Of a stretch of 64,000 nt of DNA, positions 59,359 through 64,000 are shown in pieces (the first letter of the stretch is position 1; each line of letters opens with the position of its first letter). A model generated the notes under the pieces. That model had not been told where the DNA came from. It saw only the letters and a program-made list of their open reading frames with translations, and searched no databases. Origin of the DNA: Chloroflexota bacterium (GTDB lineage: Bacteria > Chloroflexota > Anaerolineae > Anaerolineales > Villigracilaceae); the NCBI GenBank assembly GCA_016219545.1, contig JACRMH010000023.1, positions 1-64,000 of the forward strand, written 5' to 3'. The translations under genes and the position numbers were made by a program.

Positions 59359-61266
59359 ATGAACCTGACTCCCATTGTCAACAAGACAAATTCTCAAGTA
59401 AGCGTTTTTTGGAAATCCCTGCGCCGCAATCCCATGGGGTTGGTTGGTCTTGCGATGCTGATAGCGATCCTCGCTGTGGCAGTCTTTGCCCCATTAATTG
59501 CGCCCGTTCATACGGCTGAGATCACCAGCAAGGATATTTACAATGCCCCAAACAGTACACACTGGTTAGGCACGGACGATGCAGGCAACGATGTGCTTGC
59601 CAATTTTATCCTCGGCTCGCGCGTCTCATTGATCGTCGGTTTTTTTGCAGCTTTCATTTCGATAGTTATCGGCGGCCTGATCGGCATCATCGCAGGCTTT
59701 TACGGTGGGCGCGTGGAAAACACCCTCATGCGTATCACCGACATTATGCTGGTCATCCCAGACCTGCCATTGATGGTCGTGATCATCGCGTTGACCAAAC
59801 CTTCCCTGTTCAACATTATTTTCGTGATCGGCATTTTCGGCTGGACGACCACCGCCCGCGTTGTCCGTTCGCAAACTTTGGCAGTTAAATCCCGCAAGTT
59901 CGTCTTGCGCGCAAGGGCTATTGGCGCAGGCAATATGCACATAATTCGTCATCACATCCTTCCGCTTGTGCTTCCCATCCTTGTCGTGCAGGCCGTGTTG
60001 ACAGTTTCCTCCGCGATCCTCAACGAATCTACTTTAAGTTTTCTCGGACTCGGTGACCCAACTGCGCCTTCATGGGGGCAGATGCTTAACTTCGCATTCA
60101 GCCGCGGAGCCATGTCCACTGGAGCTTGGTGGGCATTGGTAGTCCCGGGCTTTGGCATTGTCTGGGTGGTGTTGGGGCTGACTCTCTTCGGGCAGGGACT
60201 TGAGCAGGTACTAAACCCAAGGCTGGATACACACCACTTAATGCCGGGCAGGCCTGTCGTCCAGAGTGAAACGGCGCAGCTTCCATCATCCGAAAAAATT
60301 CTTTTGGATGTCAGAAATCTATCCATCAATTATATAAACGATGACAAAGCCCCGGCACGCGCCGTGGAAAATGTAAGCTTCACTTTGAAGGAAGGTGAAT
60401 TGATCGGGCTGGTCGGTGAAAGCGGATGCGGAAAGACAACGCTGATGTTGGCTCTTCTGCGGCTGCTTCCTGCTGCCGGACAAATTGTCAACGGGAAAGT
60501 TTTCTTCAACGGCAAAGACCTGACCGCGCTCAATGAAGACGAGATCAATGCCGTGCGCTGGAAGGAAATTTCGATTGTGTTCCAAGGCGCGATGAATGCG
60601 CTCAACCCTGTGCGGACGGTGGGGGATCAGATCGCCGAAGCGATCATCAAACACATGCCCGGCTTTCCGCATGACCTGCGTTTGCAGGAACGCGTGGTTG
60701 AACTGCTTGAATTGGTGGGCATTGCTGCCGACCATAAAGACCATTACCCGCATCAATATTCAGGTGGAATGCGCCAGCGCGCCATGATCGCGATGGCATT
60801 GGCTTGCAATCCGCAGGTCATTATTGCTGATGAGCCAACGACTGCTTTGGATGTAATGATCCAGGCGCAGATCTTGGAACTGCTCGACAGCCTGCGCAAA
60901 AAACTTGGCCTTGCCATTATTTTTGTGACACATGATCTTGGCGTGGTTGCTGAAATGTGCGACCACGTCTTGGTCATGTACGGCGGTGTGACCGCTGAGT
61001 ATGCGGATGTGGACACCATTTATAACGAAGCGCGTCATCCCTACACACAGGAATTGCTCAAAGCGTTTCCCGACCTGACCAAGCCCAAGAAAAAACTATC
61101 CTCCATTCCTGGTTATCCGCCCAGGCTCGATGCCCTTCCCGCAGGCTGCCGCTTTGCGCCGCGCTGTCCACGCGTATACGCGCGCTGCCATACGGAACAA
61201 CCCATCCTTTATAAATTAAGTGACAACCACATCGCAAGCTGTCATCTTCTTGAGGCTTCAAAATGA
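59359..61266 (+). CDS. Fused peptide ABC transporter permease-ATPase (DppC-DppD fusion), system 2
   Basis: Residues 1 to about 300 DppC-like (THWLGTDDAGNDVLANFILGSRVSLIVG); about 310-635 ATPase (LVGESGCGKTTLMLALLRLL, YSGGMRQRAMIAMALACNPQVIIADEPTTALD); no intervening stop. Confidence 0.94.
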   Translation: MNLTPIVNKTNSQVSVFWKSLRRNPMGLVGLAMLIAILAVAVFAPLIAPVHTAEITSKDIYNAPNSTHWLGTDDAGNDVLANFILGSRVSLIVGFFAAFISIVIGGLIGIIAGFYGGRVENTLMRITDIMLVIPDLPLMVVIIALTKPSLFNIIFVIGIFGWTTTARVVRSQTLAVKSRKFVLRARAIGAGNMHIIRHHILPLVLPILVVQAVLTVSSAILNESTLSFLGLGDPTAPSWGQMLNFAFSRGAMSTGAWWALVVPGFGIVWVVLGLTLFGQGLEQVLNPRLDTHHLMPGRPVVQSETAQLPSSEKILLDVRNLSINYINDDKAPARAVENVSFTLKEGELIGLVGESGCGKTTLMLALLRLLPAAGQIVNGKVFFNGKDLTALNEDEINAVRWKEISIVFQGAMNALNPVRTVGDQIAEAIIKHMPGFPHDLRLQERVVELLELVGIAADHKDHYPHQYSGGMRQRAMIAMALACNPQVIIADEPTTALDVMIQAQILELLDSLRKKLGLAIIFVTHDLGVVAEMCDHVLVMYGGVTAEYADVDTIYNEARHPYTQELLKAFPDLTKPKKKLSSIPGYPPRLDALPAGCRFAPRCPRVYARCHTEQPILYKLSDNHIASCHLLEASK

Positions 61267-62255
61267 GCAAGGATCACTTTCTGGAAATTCGCGGATTAAA
61301 AAAATACTTCGACGCCGACCGCCCATCTTTGCGCTTCGCGTCGCGTGAAATGCGCCACGTCCATGCGGTGGATGGCGTTGACCTTAGCCTTCAACACAGC
61401 GAAGTGATCGCATTGGTTGGTGAGAGTGGCTGCGGAAAATCAACGCTCGCGCTTTTGCTGATGGGTTTGGAAGAATCCACCGCAGGGACGATCTCATTTG
61501 AAGGCCGCGACATCACTCATTTGAAAGAGCATGAACGTAAAGGCCTGCGGCGCAAAATTCAAATGGTGTTTCAAGACCCGTACGAATCATTGAATCCCAC
61601 GCAGAATATCGAAGAGATCATCAACGAACCTTTGCTGGTACATGGCATCGGCAAAAACAAACAGGATCGCGACCAGCGTGTCAAAAAAGCGCTTGAAGAT
61701 TCGGGCTTGAAACCCGCCGATGTTTATCTTCAACGTTTTCCACATGAACTCTCCGGCGGACAACGTCAGCGCGTCGTCATCGCGGCGGCACTGGTGTTGG
61801 AACCTGAGATCCTCCTCGCTGATGAACCCGTCTCCATGTTAGATGTTTCCATCCGCGCTGAGATCATCAACTTGCTGGCCGAACTACGCATCACGCGCAA
61901 GATCGCCGTCATTTTCATCACACACGATCTTGGCTCGGTGGGTTTCTTTGCAGACCGCGTGGCGGTCATGTACCTTGGGCGTATCGTTGAAATTGGCACC
62001 ATGCTTGAAGTTTTGGAAAAGCCCCAGCATCCATACACAAAGGCGTTGCTCTCCGTCATCCCCGTTCCGAATCCGCGCTTGCGGCGTGAACGTATCATTC
62101 TGCAGGGTGAAACTCCCAACCCTATTGATGTTCCAACGGGCTGTCGTTTTCATCCGCGCTGCCCGGTTGCGATGTGGACTTGCAAAGCCAGTGACCCGCC
62201 ATTCACAACTCTAAGTAAAACCCATCAGGCAGCTTGTTTGCTTTTGGTAAAGTAG
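61263..62255 (+). CDS. Peptide ABC transporter ATP-binding protein (DppF-like), system 2
   Basis: LVGESGCGKSTLALLLMGLE; ELSGGQRQRVVIAAALVLEPEILLADEPVSMLD. Confidence 0.95.
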   Translation: MSKDHFLEIRGLKKYFDADRPSLRFASREMRHVHAVDGVDLSLQHSEVIALVGESGCGKSTLALLLMGLEESTAGTISFEGRDITHLKEHERKGLRRKIQMVFQDPYESLNPTQNIEEIINEPLLVHGIGKNKQDRDQRVKKALEDSGLKPADVYLQRFPHELSGGQRQRVVIAAALVLEPEILLADEPVSMLDVSIRAEIINLLAELRITRKIAVIFITHDLGSVGFFADRVAVMYLGRIVEIGTMLEVLEKPQHPYTKALLSVIPVPNPRLRRERIILQGETPNPIDVPTGCRFHPRCPVAMWTCKASDPPFTTLSKTHQAACLLLVK

Positions 62256-62261
62256 CGCGAC

Positions 62262-63032
62262 ATGGATATTACAAGTTTACAAAACCCAAGAGTTAAATAC
62301 ATAGTCAAACTCCGCGAGGACAAACGTCAACGTAAACTCGATGGGCTGATGCTTGTAGAAGGCCGTGATGAGTTGACTCTGGCCCTCAGCGCCGGACTCA
62401 AGCCGCAGTCGCTTCTGACCGCGCCCGAGCTTGATCCGGCTTCGATGGACGTTTCCTCCTTTGAAGTGACCACTGTTACCCGCGCCGTGTTCGAGAAAAT
62501 TTCGTATCGCGATAACCCCGATGGCTGGCTGGGAATTTTTCCCATCCCAAAATCGTCGCTCGACGAGTTGAAACTGAGCGCATCGCCTTTGATTATTGTC
62601 GCCGAGTCCGTGGAGAAGCCGGGCAATTTGGGTGCGATCCTGCGCACAGCGGATGCGGCTCATGTAGATGCCCTTCTCGTCTGTGACCCGCGCGTGGACT
62701 TGTGGAATCCAAACGTAGTCCGTGCATCACGCGGGACGATCTTCACCGTACCCACCGTCGAGGTTGATTCGCAAAATGCGCTGGCATTCCTCAGGTCAGG
62801 AAAGATGCGTGTGCTTGCAGCCACGCCGTCTGCTGAAGTGTCTTATACTGATGTGGACATGAAAGAATCCATCGCGATAGCAGTCGGCACCGAAGATGAA
62901 GGGCTGACGGATTTCTGGATGCAGAATGCGGATATCAAAGTAAAAATTCCCATGCTGGGAAAAGTCAATTCGCTGAACGTATCCATTGCAACAGCGCTGA
63001 TTACCTATGAAGCTGTGAGGCAGAGAAAATAA
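62262..63032 (+). CDS. TrmH/SpoU-family RNA methyltransferase
   Basis: IIVAESVEKPGNLGAILRTADAAHVDALLVCDPRVDLWNPNVVRASRGTIFTVP; IAVGTEDEGLTDFW; KIPMLGKVNSLNVSIATALITYEA. Confidence 0.94.
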   Translation: MDITSLQNPRVKYIVKLREDKRQRKLDGLMLVEGRDELTLALSAGLKPQSLLTAPELDPASMDVSSFEVTTVTRAVFEKISYRDNPDGWLGIFPIPKSSLDELKLSASPLIIVAESVEKPGNLGAILRTADAAHVDALLVCDPRVDLWNPNVVRASRGTIFTVPTVEVDSQNALAFLRSGKMRVLAATPSAEVSYTDVDMKESIAIAVGTEDEGLTDFWMQNADIKVKIPMLGKVNSLNVSIATALITYEAVRQRK

Positions 63033-63033
63033 A

Positions 63034-63981
63034 ATGAAAGCATTGTGGCTTGAAAACCAGAAACTGGAATTAAGAGAAGTTCCAAAACCAGACCGCCCAA
63101 ATGAAGCATTGATACGGATTCGAAAGGCTGGCATTTGCAGCACCGACCTTGAAATGGTAAAGGGATATTATCCTTTCACGGGTATTCCCGGTCATGAGTT
63201 TGTTGGCGAAGTGGTGGATGCACCAGATAGATCATGGATCGGTCAGCGGGTGGTGGGGGAGATCAATGTTGTTTGCGGTACGTGCGAGTCCTGTCTGAAC
63301 GAACGCCCAACCCATTGTGAGAACCGTACTGTGCTTGGGATCTCCAACCGAAATGGGGTCTTCGCTGAATACACAACCCTGCCTTTGGAAAATTTATACC
63401 GCGTGCCCGATTCTGTTTCAGATGAAATGGCGATATTTACCGAGCCGCTCGCCGCCGCATTGGAAATTCAACAACAGATTCAGATCGAACAGGCCGACCG
63501 CGTGCTTCTGGTGGGCGCAGGCAGGCTGGGACAATTGATCGCCCAGACTCTTGCTCTTGCAGGTTGTAATTTGCACGTATTGGCGCGTCATCCATTTCAA
63601 CAAAATCTATTAACCGCACGCGGGATTAATTTGATCTCTGAGGCAGAAATCAATTCTGGCAAATGGGATATTGTGATCGAAGCGACCGGCTCGCCGGATG
63701 GATTCAATCTCGCACGGAAGGCAGTCCGCCCGCGTGGAACGATGGTGTTGAAATCTACGTATGAAGGGGAAATGAGCGTAAACATTTCATCCATTGTTGT
63801 GGATGAAATCACAGTACTTGGCTCGCGCTGTGGCCCATTCGAATCCGCTTTGCAGTTACTGGAAAGCGGCGCTGTAGATCCATCTGTATTGATGACCGCA
63901 AAATATAGTCTGGGAGAGGTTATAGAGGCTTTCAAGCATGCCAGCCAGCCGGGCGTTTTAAAGATTTATATTGAAATGTGA
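63034..63981 (+). CDS. Zinc-dependent alcohol dehydrogenase family (MDR) protein
   Basis: KAGICSTDLEMVKGYYPFTGIPGHEFVGEVV; CGTCESCLNERPTHCENRTVLGI; VLLVGAGRLGQLIAQTLALAG. Confidence 0.93.
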   Translation: MKALWLENQKLELREVPKPDRPNEALIRIRKAGICSTDLEMVKGYYPFTGIPGHEFVGEVVDAPDRSWIGQRVVGEINVVCGTCESCLNERPTHCENRTVLGISNRNGVFAEYTTLPLENLYRVPDSVSDEMAIFTEPLAAALEIQQQIQIEQADRVLLVGAGRLGQLIAQTLALAGCNLHVLARHPFQQNLLTARGINLISEAEINSGKWDIVIEATGSPDGFNLARKAVRPRGTMVLKSTYEGEMSVNISSIVVDEITVLGSRCGPFESALQLLESGAVDPSVLMTAKYSLGEVIEAFKHASQPGVLKIYIEM

Positions 63982-64000
63982 ATAAGGTCTCAGCCCAACA

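Overview
The window looks like a chromosomal segment from an Anaerolineae/Chloroflexota-type bacterium; this assignment is inferred from gene content and style, with no search run. It is mostly ordinary housekeeping and metabolic genes: rpsP-khpA-rimM, dprA, manC-type, topA, greA, dgt, ftcD/fchA, moeA, two tandem oligopeptide ABC transporters and four tRNAs. Defence and mobility genes are present: a standalone AIPR-family gene, and a type I R-M locus (hsdR plus a fused hsdM-hsdS) with a REP-associated Y1 transposase (RAYT) between its subunits. The most interesting material is repeats that the gene list does not explain. (1) A palindrome family (AGACCCTAAGGGTTT..AAACCCTTAGGGTCT) brackets the RAYT and lies in frame inside the R-M gene and inside the RAYT itself; two 95-bp long forms and four 33-34-bp short forms were found. 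(2) A GC-rich palindrome family (GTAGGGGCGGGG..) includes a 66-bp copy in frame inside moeA. (3) A cluster of strictly 7-bp-periodic tracts lies at 36.8-41.2 kb, four of seven inside CDSs. (4) A candidate attenuator-like leader precedes a RIO kinase, with a near-consensus promoter, a 20-aa ORF with a strong Shine-Dalgarno, and tandem terminators. Several fusions are also notable: lipoprotein-LivH-LivM, DppC-DppD, zinc ribbon-TopA, HsdM-HsdS and REC-PAS3-GAF7-HD-GYP. All family calls come from reading the translations and motifs; no database search was run.
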